Source: CBDCGJ01 sp965238305
Lineage (GTDB): Bacteria; Pseudomonadota; Alphaproteobacteria; GCA-2731375
Assembly: GCA_965238305.1 (NCBI GenBank)
Contig: CBDEHK010000001.1
Span: 3,100,001 to 3,164,000, forward strand
Reading direction: 5' to 3'
DNA length: 64,000 nt
A model generated the notes under the pieces. It was not told the DNA's origin. It was given only the letters and a program-made list of their open reading frames with translations, and ran no database searches. Of this stretch, positions 1 through 8,448 are shown piece after piece. Both the position numbers and the translations under genes were made by a program. Numbering within the stretch: the stretch's first letter is position 1; each line of letters begins with the position of its first letter.

Positions 1-875
1 CTGCCCTTTCGAACACCGGACAACAGCCATCCATCAGTGACGCCAGTGGCGGAGAATATGACATCGCCCGACGCCATTTCCGTTGTTGAATATTTGCGGT
101 CGAGATCTTCGATCCCGACTTTATAGGCGCGATTACGCTCGTCATCGTTGCGGAATAACAATCGACCTTGAATATGACCGCCAATACAGCGCAAAGCGGC
201 GGCGGCTAATACCCCCTCCGGGGCGCCGCCTGAACCGATATAAAGATCGACCGGGCTATCGCTCATGGCGGTTTCCATAACGCCGGCGATATCACCGTCG
301 CCAATGAGACGAATGCGCGCACCGAGTGAACGGACCGCGGCGATTTTTTCCTGATGTCGGGGCCGATCAAGGATACAGACGACGATGTCTTCGGGTTGTT
401 TACCAAGGGCTTCAGCCACGGCGCGGACATTATCGTCGGCCGATTTGTCAATATCAACCGTGCCTTCGGGAACTTCAGGACCGACCGCCACTTTATCCAT
501 ATAAACATCTGGCGCATTCAGCAGACAGCCGCCTTCTGCAACCGCAAGCACGGCCAGAGAATTGGGCGCACCCTTTGCGGTTATTGTTGTCCCTTCCAAG
601 GGATCAAGAGCAATGTCAACTTTCGGACCGTCGCCAGTGCCGACTTTTTCACCGATGAACAGCATCGGGGCTTCATCCCGTTCGCCTTCACCGATTACAA
701 CTTCGCCATCGATATTGAGCTGGTTCAGGGCCGACCGCATGGCGTCGACAGCGGCCTGATCGGCCATTTTTTCGTCCCCCAATCCGATCATTTTTGACGC
801 TGCAATTGCTGCCGCTTCGGTGACCCGAACAATTTCCAATGTCAGATTTCGATCTAATGTCGATGCTTCGGCCAT
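1..875 (-). CDS. glpX: Fructose-1,6-bisphosphatase class II (GlpX), 3' end cut by window edge
   Basis: Hydrolyses fructose-1,6-bisphosphate to fructose-6-phosphate in gluconeogenesis; cytoplasmic and metal dependent. The reverse-strand reading frame is open from the ATG at 875 to the window edge (about 291 codons, against roughly 320-330 for the family). It begins MAEASTLDRN and contains the GlpX hallmarks VIGEGERDEAPML, DIALDPLEGTT and YIGSGGAPEGVLAAAALRC, which form the metal and phosphate sites. A GGGAAG ribosome-binding site precedes the start. It lies 41 bp downstream of hom on the same strand and is probably the last visible gene of the aminotransferase-hom-glpX operon, an order common in alphaproteobacteria. 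The C-terminal residues and the next gene are outside the window. Confidence 0.95.
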   Translation of the reverse strand, partial: MAEASTLDRNLTLEIVRVTEAAAIAASKMIGLGDEKMADQAAVDAMRSALNQLNIDGEVVIGEGERDEAPMLFIGEKVGTGDGPKVDIALDPLEGTTITAKGAPNSLAVLAVAEGGCLLNAPDVYMDKVAVGPEVPEGTVDIDKSADDNVRAVAEALGKQPEDIVVCILDRPRHQEKIAAVRSLGARIRLIGDGDIAGVMETAMSDSPVDLYIGSGGAPEGVLAAAALRCIGGHIQGRLLFRNDDERNRAYKVGIEDLDRKYSTTEMASGDVIFSATGVTDGWLLSGVRKG

Positions 876-916
876 CGCCTGCTTCCCTTACTGATTCTGT
901 TCTTCCGATTATACGA

Positions 917-2212
917 CTATTCAAAGTTTTCCATGCGGATCAATCGTGGTCGTTCTTGAACGACCTGCATACGTTCTATTGCATCAATGACCCGGATCAT
1001 CGAAGCTTCCCGGCATTCGTGGGTGATGAGGACAACTGGCACTGGTTCACCGGGACTACGAGCTTGCTGTAACAAACTTTCGATTGAAACTTCCTCGTCG
1101 CGGAGGATCGCTGAGATATCCGCAATTACCCCCGCCTGGTCCAAGACGCTAAGCCTCAGGAAATAGGCACCGTAGTGATCGTCCATCGGTGCGGCTGGCA
1201 AAACAGCCATTTGATCGATCGGAACTGAGAAGGTTGGCAAGATTGTGCCACGTGCAATATCAACGACATCGGCGATCACCGCCGACGCAGTCGGTCCCTC
1301 GCCCGCACCACGTCCCTCAAAAACAGTCCGGTCGACAAAATCACCATCGGCAACGACGGCATTAAAAACACCGTCTACTTTTGCAATCGGGGTTTTCTCC
1401 GGCACCAGGCAAGGATGCACGCGCTGTTCGACCCCGTTTTTACCGTTTGAAGTGATGCCCAACAACTTGATGCGATAACCGAGTTCCGCTGCGTAAGCGA
1501 TGTCGATCGCAGAAATCTCGCGGATACCTTCCACATGCACAGCTTCAAAATTGACCGGGCAGCCATAGGCAACACTGGTCAAAATGGCCAGTTTGTGTGC
1601 CGCATCAACACCGTCCACGTCAAATGCTGGGTCAGCCTCCGCGTAGCCGAGCTCCTGCGCTTCCGCCAGAACGTCGGAAAAATCCCGCCCGCTGTCTTCC
1701 ATCGTCGTCAAAATATAATTGCAGGTCCCATTCAAAATTCCGTAGACACGGGTGAATTCATTGCCGGCCAGACCTTCGCGTAAGGCTTTGATTATTGGGA
1801 TGCCGCCTGCGACCGCAGCTTCAAAGTTTAGGGCCAGGCTATTTTGTTCCGCCAGCTGAGCCAGACTTTCACCATGTCGGGCGATCAAAGCTTTGTTTGC
1901 AGTGACAACATGTTTGCCGTTTTTTAACGCCGTCTCAACCAATGCGCGGGCCGGACCATTCTCGCCGCCAATAAGCTCCACAACGACATCGACATCATCA
2001 CGCCGGGCCAGATCGATTGGGTCATCGCGCCAATCATAACCGGAAATATCGACACCACGATCATTGGCGCGGTGACGGGCGGAAACGGCAGTTATGCAGA
2101 TTTCAGCCCCGCTTCGCCGACTAAGTAGTTGCCGTTGTCCTTCGACCAATTTAACAACACCGACGCCGACTGTCCCAAGACCGGCGATGCCCATTCTTAT
2201 TTTTTTACTCAT
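917..2212 (-). CDS. hom: Homoserine dehydrogenase
   Basis: NAD(P)-dependent reduction of aspartate semialdehyde to homoserine, the branch point to threonine and methionine. The 431-residue protein has an N-terminal Rossmann motif (GIAGLGTVGVGVV, residues 8-20), the catalytic-domain signatures NKALIARHG and GILNGTCNYILTTM, and the substrate region ELGYAEADPAFDVDGVDAAHK. Its C-terminal ACT domain (from about residue 350, LSVLDQAGVIADISAILRDEE) is the usual site of threonine feedback. Length is typical. Its ATG overlaps the stop of the upstream aminotransferase (ATGA at 2209-2212), so the two are translationally coupled. glpX follows 41 bp downstream. Confidence 0.97.
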   Translation of the reverse strand: MSKKIRMGIAGLGTVGVGVVKLVEGQRQLLSRRSGAEICITAVSARHRANDRGVDISGYDWRDDPIDLARRDDVDVVVELIGGENGPARALVETALKNGKHVVTANKALIARHGESLAQLAEQNSLALNFEAAVAGGIPIIKALREGLAGNEFTRVYGILNGTCNYILTTMEDSGRDFSDVLAEAQELGYAEADPAFDVDGVDAAHKLAILTSVAYGCPVNFEAVHVEGIREISAIDIAYAAELGYRIKLLGITSNGKNGVEQRVHPCLVPEKTPIAKVDGVFNAVVADGDFVDRTVFEGRGAGEGPTASAVIADVVDIARGTILPTFSVPIDQMAVLPAAPMDDHYGAYFLRLSVLDQAGVIADISAILRDEEVSIESLLQQARSPGEPVPVVLITHECREASMIRVIDAIERMQVVQERPRLIRMENFE

Positions 2213-3414
2213 CCCGCCGCTGCCTCTATTTTCGTGGTGCTGGAAAGAAACTTCCGAATATTGCGGATAGCTTGACGGATACGCTGCTCATTTTCAACCA
2301 GTGCGATGCGGACATGGCCATCACCATATTCACCAAATCCGATTCCCGGCGATACCGCAACCCCGCAATGTTCAAGAAGTAATTTGGAGAATTCTAGCGA
2401 ACCCATTTGTTCAAATTCTGCCGGCAATGGCGCCCAGGCAAACATCGTTGCGGCCGGCGCCGGTATATGCCATCCCGCCTTTGCCATGCCATCGATCAAA
2501 ACGTCGCGGCGGTCACGATACAGGTTCCGCGCCTCTTCGATGCAATCCTGCGGTCCATTCAATGCGACGCAGGCGGCTACTTGGATAGGCGTAAAGGCGC
2601 CATAGTCTAGGTATGATTTTATTCGTGTTAGGGCGCCGATCAGTTTTTTGTTTCCGGTTGCAAAGCCGATCCGCCAACCGGGCATCGAATATGTTTTTGA
2701 CAGCGAGGTGAATTCGACGGCGATATCCTTCGCCCCTGGCACCTGTAAAATCGAAGGCGGTGGTATATTATCAAAATAGATCTCGGCATAGGCCAAATCC
2801 GACAGAATATAGATTTTATGTCGCCGACAGAATTCAACAATTCGTTCGTAAAATGCTAGATCTACGACTTCAGCTGTTGGATTGGCCGGGTAGTTCAGAA
2901 CCAACGCTGTTGGCGGTGGCACACTATGGCGCACCGATTTTTCCAAGTTTTCCCAAAAATCCATGTCTGGACCGACCGGCAAATGGCGGATCACCGCGCC
3001 GGCAATAATAAACCCATAAGGGTGGATTGGGTAACTGGGATTGGGGGCCAATATCACATCACCTGGTGTCGTGATCGCTTGCGCTAAATTGGCCAGACCT
3101 TCTTTTGAACCCAGCGTGACAATCGTTTCCCGATCGGGGTCAATATCGACATTAAACCGGCGGCCATAATAATCAGCGTTTGCGCGTCTTAACCCGGGAA
3201 TACCTTTGGAGGTGGAATAGCGATGAGTGCGACCGTCAGCTACCGTCTCTATTAGTTTTTCGACAATATGTGGCGGGGTCGCGGAATCTGGATTGCCCAT
3301 ACCCAAATCGATAATATCTTCACCACGGGCCCGTGCCGCGGCTTTCATCTCATTGACCTCGGCAAATACGTAGGGTGGTAACCTGCGAATTCGGTGAAAT
3401 TCTGTGTCTGTCAT
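2209..3414 (-). CDS. PLP-dependent class I/II aminotransferase (AlaC / LL-DAP-aminotransferase-like)
   Basis: Fold-type I aminotransferase of 401 residues, cytoplasmic. Visible features are the N-terminal DLGMGNPDSATPPHIVEKL, the substrate and PLP segment NYPANPTAEV, and the Schiff-base lysine in SLSKTYSMPGWRIGF. The subgroup is often labelled alanine or LL-diaminopimelate aminotransferase and commonly precedes hom in alphaproteobacteria. The placement fits amino-acid synthesis from aspartate or pyruvate, but the substrate cannot be read from sequence. I chose the ATG at 3414 (MTDTEFHRIRRLPPY) because homologues begin near this segment; the frame is open upstream to a TTG at 3468. The stop overlaps the hom start by four bases. 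Confidence 0.9.
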   Translation of the reverse strand: MTDTEFHRIRRLPPYVFAEVNEMKAAARARGEDIIDLGMGNPDSATPPHIVEKLIETVADGRTHRYSTSKGIPGLRRANADYYGRRFNVDIDPDRETIVTLGSKEGLANLAQAITTPGDVILAPNPSYPIHPYGFIIAGAVIRHLPVGPDMDFWENLEKSVRHSVPPPTALVLNYPANPTAEVVDLAFYERIVEFCRRHKIYILSDLAYAEIYFDNIPPPSILQVPGAKDIAVEFTSLSKTYSMPGWRIGFATGNKKLIGALTRIKSYLDYGAFTPIQVAACVALNGPQDCIEEARNLYRDRRDVLIDGMAKAGWHIPAPAATMFAWAPLPAEFEQMGSLEFSKLLLEHCGVAVSPGIGFGEYGDGHVRIALVENEQRIRQAIRNIRKFLSSTTKIEAAAG

Positions 3415-3526
3415 GGTGCGGTATACAATCGTTCGGAGATGCGGGCGGATAAGAATTTCAATAGCCAAACTTAAGTTCGGTCATAACGCCGAATGGGACC
3501 TTAAACAAGCTTTTCCATTGCAAATT

Positions 3527-3829
3527 CTAGGAAGTTCGTTCGCGGAGCGCTTTATCTGTTTCAAGCGCTTTCTGGCGTTCGTTTTCCAATTCTTCATTCA
3601 AGCGTATCTGCTCTTCTTTCGTCAAAAAAGGTTTTGGCCTTTTTGGCACATCGGCAAGTTTGGGGTACGGATCGTCAATGCCCGGCGGCGGTTCTGAATC
3701 TGCTTCATCCAAGTCATCCCCCCGTATCGCGGCGTCAAAAAGACGCAATGGGTTCGCCCAGTCCGGCGACTGCGCGCAACCGGGTAGCAACAATGATAAA
3801 ACGAGAATGGCAAAAACCGTTTGTTTCAC
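3527..3829 (-). CDS. Small predicted lipoprotein
   Basis: A 100-residue protein with a lipoprotein signal: MKQTVFAILVLSLLLPGCAQ has a short charged start, a hydrophobic core and the lipobox LLPGC, so Cys18 should be lipidated. The mature part is acidic and proline rich (residues 40-70, PPPGIDDPYPKLADVPKRPKPFL) and ends in a charged helix (TKEEQIRLNEELENERQKALE). It is divergent from phaC and lies 112 bp upstream of the aminotransferase operon. I do not recognise a named family beyond small alphaproteobacterial lipoproteins of this kind. Function unknown. Confidence 0.75.
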   Translation of the reverse strand: MKQTVFAILVLSLLLPGCAQSPDWANPLRLFDAAIRGDDLDEADSEPPPGIDDPYPKLADVPKRPKPFLTKEEQIRLNEELENERQKALETDKALRERTS

Positions 3830-3991
3830 AAAATCATCCAGAACCGGAAATCCAGCGTATTATATACGATAGTCGCAGAATCATTCCTAAATATACATCG
3901 ACAAAACAAAGCATTGCGTATTAATTCTGTTTACAATGGAATTTTTCTCGCAGGCAAGGCTACGACTTTTATTTGCGAAAGGAATAATGAA

Positions 3992-5797
3992 ATGGCGCAT
4001 CAGGATCAAACACCGGAACTAAACGTTCCAAATCCAGCCGAATTTTCACAAAACTTGATGAAAGTGGCGGAGCAGAGCCAGAAACTTGTGGCCGAATTCA
4101 TGCAACGACAGGGGGAAAACCCTGCAAGTGACCCGGACCCTTTGAATATTTCCGCCTCGTTTCTAGAGATGACGCAAGCGATGATGGCCAATCCGGAAAA
4201 AATCCTCGAAGCGCAAATGAATCTTTGGCAAGACTATTTGAACTTGTGGCAGCAAACCGCGCTTAAAATGACCGGACAGGAAGCGGAAGCTGTCGCTGAA
4301 CCGGCACGCGGTGATAAACGATTCCGAGACGAAGATTGGCAAGAAAATCAAGTTTTTGACTTTATTAAGCAGTCTTATCTTTTGACGTCGCGATGGCTGC
4401 AGAAAACGGTTAACGAAGTTGAAGGCCTGGATGACAAGACAGCACGGAAAGTCGACTTTTACACCCGTCAGTTTGCCGACGCGATGTCACCTAGCAATTT
4501 TGTCATGACCAATCCGGAAGTGTTACGGGCGACGCTGGAACAAAATGGTGAAAACCTGGTCCGCGGGCTGGATCACATGCTTGAGGACCTGGAACGTGGC
4601 AAAGGCAAATTGTCGATCAAAATGACCGATCTCGATGCCTTTGAAGTCGGTGAGAATGTTGCGGTCACCCCTGGGAAAGTTGTTTGGCAAACGGATCTGA
4701 TGCAGCTCATTCAATATGAGCCGACCACGGAGAAAGTTTACAAACGACCATTGGTCATTGTGCCGCCCTGGATCAACAAATATTATATTCTCGATCTTCG
4801 CCAGGATAACAGTTTTATCAAATGGGCGGTGGATCAGGGTTTGACGGTGTTTGTCGTCTCTTGGGTCAATCCGGACAAAACACTCGCCGATAAAAAATTC
4901 GAAGACTATATGTTCGAAGGCATCCTTGCCGCTTTGGATGGTGTGGAAGCCGCCACCGGAGAGCGCGATGTTAATCTGATTGGTTATTGCTTAGGTGGCA
5001 CGCTGACCGCGGCTACGCTCGCGTATATGAAAGAAAAGAGCGATGATCGGGTTAAATCGGCGACATTTTTTACCTGCTTAGTCGATTTTGAGAATGCCGG
5101 TGAGCTCTCGATCTTTATCGATGAAGAACAAATCGCCTTCTTGGAAAAGAAGATGGAAGACCAGGACGGCATTCTTGACGGCCAATCCATGGCCAGCACA
5201 TTCAACATGTTGCGGGCCAATGACCTGGTCTGGTCATTCGTCGTGAATAATTATTTACTAGGCAAAGACCCCTTCCCGTTCGATTTGCTGTATTGGAATT
5301 CCGATGCGACGCGGATGCCGGCGGAGATGCATAGCTTCTACCTACGCAAGATGTATCAAGAGAACTTACTGTCGAAGCCAGGAGGATTGGAACTGGCCGG
5401 TGTGAAACTCGACCTTAGTAAAGTCGACATTCCGGTTCATATCATATCCGCTAAAGAAGACCATATCGCGCCATGGAAAGCGACCTATGTGGCAACGCAG
5501 CTCTATTCCGGCAAGACGGAATTCACGCTCTCGGGATCCGGTCACATTGCTGGGATTGTAAACCCGCCTGCGGCCAAGAAATACTGCTACTGGACAAACT
5601 CAGAAAATCCGCCGACCCAAGACGACTGGTTTGAGGGTGCGGAAATGCATACCGGTTCCTGGTGGCCACATTGGAAAAAATGGGTCGCCAGGCAATCCGG
5701 TAAAAAAGTCGACGCTAGAAACCCGGGAAGCAATAAAGCCAAAATCATTGAAGACGCGCCCGGCAGCTACGTCAAGATCCGATCGGATGAGGCCTAA
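3992..5797 (+). CDS. phaC: Class I poly(3-hydroxyalkanoate) synthase
   Basis: Polymerises (R)-3-hydroxyacyl-CoA into polyhydroxyalkanoate at the surface of storage granules. The protein has 601 residues, near the usual length for class I PhaC. The alpha/beta-hydrolase core carries the lipase-like box GYCLGG with the nucleophile at Cys333; Asp490 (SAKEDHIAPW) and His518 (GSGHIAGIVNPP) complete the triad, with spacing close to the Cupriavidus enzyme. The family block TGSWWPHWKKW is present near the C terminus. I chose ATG 3992 because it is preceded by AAAGGAAT and begins the conserved N-terminal region; the frame is open upstream to 3821. A small co-directional gene follows after 8 bp. No phaA, phaB, phaZ or phasin gene is in the window. 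Confidence 0.96.
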   Translation: MAHQDQTPELNVPNPAEFSQNLMKVAEQSQKLVAEFMQRQGENPASDPDPLNISASFLEMTQAMMANPEKILEAQMNLWQDYLNLWQQTALKMTGQEAEAVAEPARGDKRFRDEDWQENQVFDFIKQSYLLTSRWLQKTVNEVEGLDDKTARKVDFYTRQFADAMSPSNFVMTNPEVLRATLEQNGENLVRGLDHMLEDLERGKGKLSIKMTDLDAFEVGENVAVTPGKVVWQTDLMQLIQYEPTTEKVYKRPLVIVPPWINKYYILDLRQDNSFIKWAVDQGLTVFVVSWVNPDKTLADKKFEDYMFEGILAALDGVEAATGERDVNLIGYCLGGTLTAATLAYMKEKSDDRVKSATFFTCLVDFENAGELSIFIDEEQIAFLEKKMEDQDGILDGQSMASTFNMLRANDLVWSFVVNNYLLGKDPFPFDLLYWNSDATRMPAEMHSFYLRKMYQENLLSKPGGLELAGVKLDLSKVDIPVHIISAKEDHIAPWKATYVATQLYSGKTEFTLSGSGHIAGIVNPPAAKKYCYWTNSENPPTQDDWFEGAEMHTGSWWPHWKKWVARQSGKKVDARNPGSNKAKIIEDAPGSYVKIRSDEA

Positions 5798-5805
5798 GTA
5801 ATTTC

Positions 5806-6156
5806 ATGGATATATATCATATTTGGTGCGACCTACAGGACGGACAGAGTGACGTTGAATTTGCCGAAAATCTGACGCGCTATCTCAACCATATGAAAGA
5901 CACCGGCCGGATCGAGGTTTGGCGGCTGGGCCGGCGAAAACTCGGTCTTGGCCCCAGTCATTTTGGTGAGTTTCACGTTCAGATCGAAACCCGCGACTTG
6001 GCCCAATTGGACAAAGCTTTCGCCGCCGCTTCCGAGCGTCGCGATCCGGTTGAAGAGTTCCATCACGGTGTCAATTCAATGGTGAAAAATTTTCAGGCCG
6101 CGCTATACCGGGACTTTCCCGATGCCCATAGAGATCGAGGTGAAGAACGGTTTTGA
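5806..6156 (+). CDS. Small conserved protein co-transcribed with phaC
   Basis: A 116-residue soluble protein beginning MDIYHIWCDLQDGQSD and ending in a charged tail (HRDRGEERF). It has no signal peptide or membrane segment. The pattern of beta strands and amphipathic helices (YHIWCDL, RIEVWRLGRRKLG, FGEFHVQIET, LAQLDKAFAAASER) suggests a small alpha/beta sandwich, possibly of the dimeric ferredoxin-like type; this is inference. It starts 8 bp after the phaC stop, so it is almost certainly in the same transcript, but I know no role for it in PHA metabolism. Confidence 0.75.
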   Translation: MDIYHIWCDLQDGQSDVEFAENLTRYLNHMKDTGRIEVWRLGRRKLGLGPSHFGEFHVQIETRDLAQLDKAFAAASERRDPVEEFHHGVNSMVKNFQAALYRDFPDAHRDRGEERF

Positions 6157-6170
6157 TCAGAAATTAGGAC

Positions 6171-6527
6171 CTATTTTTTCTTTTTCCCCTCTTTGGATTT
6201 TTTCTCCTTTTTAGACTTTTTCTCATCTTTCGGGTCTTTTTCGTCTTTTGACTTTTTAGATTTTTCTTTGTCCTTAGATTTTTTCTTCGGCGTCGCGCAA
6301 TCCGGGTCAGAGCGCGCCTTTTTCTCGTCCGCCTTGTTGCCTTTGGCTTCTTTCATTTTCTTTTTACAGCGGGCCTCGCGTTCCTTCACATCTTCCGCGC
6401 GTTCTTTGCCAACCGTGGTTTCATCTGGCTTGGGTTTCCCTTTCTCGCCATCCTGTGCAGCTTCAGCAAAATTGAGCGTCATCGCCAGTACTACGATGGC
6501 AAATAGGGTGAAAATGAGCTGTCTCAT
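6171..6527 (-). CDS. Secreted lysine-rich low-complexity protein
   Basis: A 118-residue protein. Residues 1-23 look like a signal peptide with cleavage after AEA (MRQLIFTLFAIVVLAMTLNFAEA). The mature chain is dominated by Lys, Glu, Asp and Ser, with a C-terminal run of KSKKEKK-type repeats (roughly residues 80-118) ending in four lysines. Two cysteines (in ARCKKK and DPDCATP) lie about 22 residues apart. The ribosome site is GAGATTTCCTAATG-like. It converges on the phaC operon with a 14 bp gap. The tail resembles that of some nucleic-acid- or polyanion-binding proteins, but export argues against a DNA role. Function unknown. Confidence 0.7.
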   Translation of the reverse strand: MRQLIFTLFAIVVLAMTLNFAEAAQDGEKGKPKPDETTVGKERAEDVKEREARCKKKMKEAKGNKADEKKARSDPDCATPKKKSKDKEKSKKSKDEKDPKDEKKSKKEKKSKEGKKKK

Positions 6528-6572
6528 TAGGAAATCTCCAAAAATATAAAAACGCAGACGTCAAAATTATAC

Positions 6573-7796
6573 TTAAGTATCGTGATCTACTATATCTTTC
6601 GGTCCAAGGTGCCAAATATCAGTCCGCCAGGCAATCAAGAGGACCATAACAATCATCCCGACAGCCGGGACAAACATCGCATTCAGGGCGCCCAGATATT
6701 TCACCAGATAGCCCATGATAAATGAACCAATTGGCGCCCCACCCAGGAAAGCCGTAGCATATATAGACATCACCCGGGCTCGGTATTTGGGCGCGGCAAG
6801 TTCCTGCGCGATCGACCGCGCCATCGTCATGGCAATGCCGCCACCCAAGCCCCAAGCAAATATCGTCATTGCCACACCCCAGTATGGTATTTCAAAGCCC
6901 AACGCCGCGACGATAAAAGCACCTAAGAAAAGAGCGATAAGGACAGCCCGGCCGCGTTTGGCGATGCCGCCAATTTTCAAAAGCACCACGGTCATCGTCA
7001 AAACACCGACCATATTGATGATATTTGCAATCGCTAAGTCTACCGGCGTTGCGTCAAAACGGTTGCGCAGTAAAAGCGGAATACCAACCATGAAGACGCC
7101 CATGAAATTTAATCCGACGGCAAAATTGATGTAGAGCATGGGACGCAGGAAGCGAGAAGTGCGAACATATTGAAAGCCTTCCACGATCATCTGCAATCCA
7201 CTTAGCTTCGGACCATTTTCCGATCCGGTATTTGTTGACAGCTTGATACGTGTGAAGGCCAGTCCACCGAGCATGATGACCAAGGCTTGGGTCGCTATTA
7301 CCGGACCGCCACCCAAAACATCCGCCATGCCGGCGAATGCAAAGCCAACTATTTGAACACCGAACTGGATGCCCGTGGTGACGATGACCGCCCGCTGGAT
7401 CGAACCATCGGCAACCAGGGCCAGCATACCGTCGCGCGACGGCGAGACAAAGGCCTGCACGACCCCCATGCAGAGAGCGTATATCACCAGATATTCGTAA
7501 CGAAGCAGACCGTTCCAGGTAATCCAAGCCAATACCAGGATCGGAACGACGCCGAAGAAATGGCCCAAAATGGCAATTCGCTTCATGCCAAAACGGTCCG
7601 CCATCGCCCCGCCCAGAATTGATAAAAACAACACCGGTAACATCAACGCACTTTGCGCCAGGCCAACCCGGTCCGGTGTCTCATTCAGCTCAATCGCGAC
7701 AAGCCACGAGAACAGCACCATCTGCATCCCAAAGAAGGTAAACCAGCTGCCATTCCCGATGACAAACCACAGAAAGTTATTCGGCTTTGACGCCAT
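6573..7796 (-). CDS. MFS transporter
   Basis: A 407-residue major facilitator protein with about 12 hydrophobic segments, in the inner membrane. The loop 2-3 motif GGAMADRFGMKRIAILG (consensus GxLaDRxGrkr) marks it as MFS, and residues such as SPSRDGMLALVADGSIQRA resemble the MFS_3 or enterobactin-exporter subgroup. I place the start at ATG 7796 (MASKPNNFLWF), just before the first membrane segment; the frame extends upstream to 7925 but that extension is not membrane-like. It is divergent from a thioesterase gene across a 173 bp gap. The substrate cannot be predicted. Confidence 0.88.
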   Translation of the reverse strand: MASKPNNFLWFVIGNGSWFTFFGMQMVLFSWLVAIELNETPDRVGLAQSALMLPVLFLSILGGAMADRFGMKRIAILGHFFGVVPILVLAWITWNGLLRYEYLVIYALCMGVVQAFVSPSRDGMLALVADGSIQRAVIVTTGIQFGVQIVGFAFAGMADVLGGGPVIATQALVIMLGGLAFTRIKLSTNTGSENGPKLSGLQMIVEGFQYVRTSRFLRPMLYINFAVGLNFMGVFMVGIPLLLRNRFDATPVDLAIANIINMVGVLTMTVVLLKIGGIAKRGRAVLIALFLGAFIVAALGFEIPYWGVAMTIFAWGLGGGIAMTMARSIAQELAAPKYRARVMSIYATAFLGGAPIGSFIMGYLVKYLGALNAMFVPAVGMIVMVLLIAWRTDIWHLGPKDIVDHDT

Positions 7797-7969
7797 AAGA
7801 TCGGATGCTCCAAACAGACGTAAAAACGCCACTTCAAGGTGATGATTTGTGGAATTGTTGCTTATGGGTCGGACCGGCACTATACAGTGCGGTAGAACCA
7901 CCCCCACATGTCGCCACAACGACAACAGTCTCGGTTTTCTTAGTACACGTCCCTGTTCAAGGTAACAAT

Positions 7970-8434
7970 ATGAATAACGACATCCCCGACGGTTTCAAAG
8001 AATTCTCACAAACAAATGGTTTCGCGGGCCACGCTGGCCCGCTTTATGCCAAAGTCGTAGACGGCAAAGGTTCGATTGGCTTTCGCGTTCTACCCCATCA
8101 CGCCAATCCAGTTGGTATTTGTCATGGCGGCGCCATGATGACTGTGATGGATATGGCGATCGGCATGGCGATCATGTTGAAAAATCCCGAGGCCCCATTT
8201 GTTCCCAGTGTTAATCTTACTTTCGACTTCCTAAAGCCGGGAAATCTTGGCGACTGGCTTTATACGGAAGTTGATTTTGTCCATTCGACCCGGCGTATGG
8301 GATTTGCGAGCGGTATTATGCTGGGAAGCGACGGACCGGTCTTGCGCTGCAACGGTATTTGCAAAATCCCAAGGGGCGAAGACCCCACTTTCGGCCGGCA
8401 TCTTCGAGATTTGACGACACCGACCGAAAGTTAG
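7970..8434 (+). CDS. PaaI-family hotdog-fold thioesterase
   Basis: A 154-residue cytoplasmic hotdog protein, probably hydrolysing an acyl- or aryl-CoA thioester. The central helix motif ICHGGAMMTVMDMAIGMA matches the PaaI/4HBT HGG signature, followed by strands PSVNLTFDFLKPGNLGDWL and a C-terminal strand ending in CNGICKIPRG. ATG 7970 is chosen for its AAGGTAAC ribosome site; the frame is open upstream to 7805. The gene converges on argC with a 14 bp gap. A second, distantly similar thioesterase lies at 57905-58351. Confidence 0.88.
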   Translation: MNNDIPDGFKEFSQTNGFAGHAGPLYAKVVDGKGSIGFRVLPHHANPVGICHGGAMMTVMDMAIGMAIMLKNPEAPFVPSVNLTFDFLKPGNLGDWLYTEVDFVHSTRRMGFASGIMLGSDGPVLRCNGICKIPRGEDPTFGRHLRDLTTPTES

Positions 8435-8448
8435 GTTCTGCATATGTC

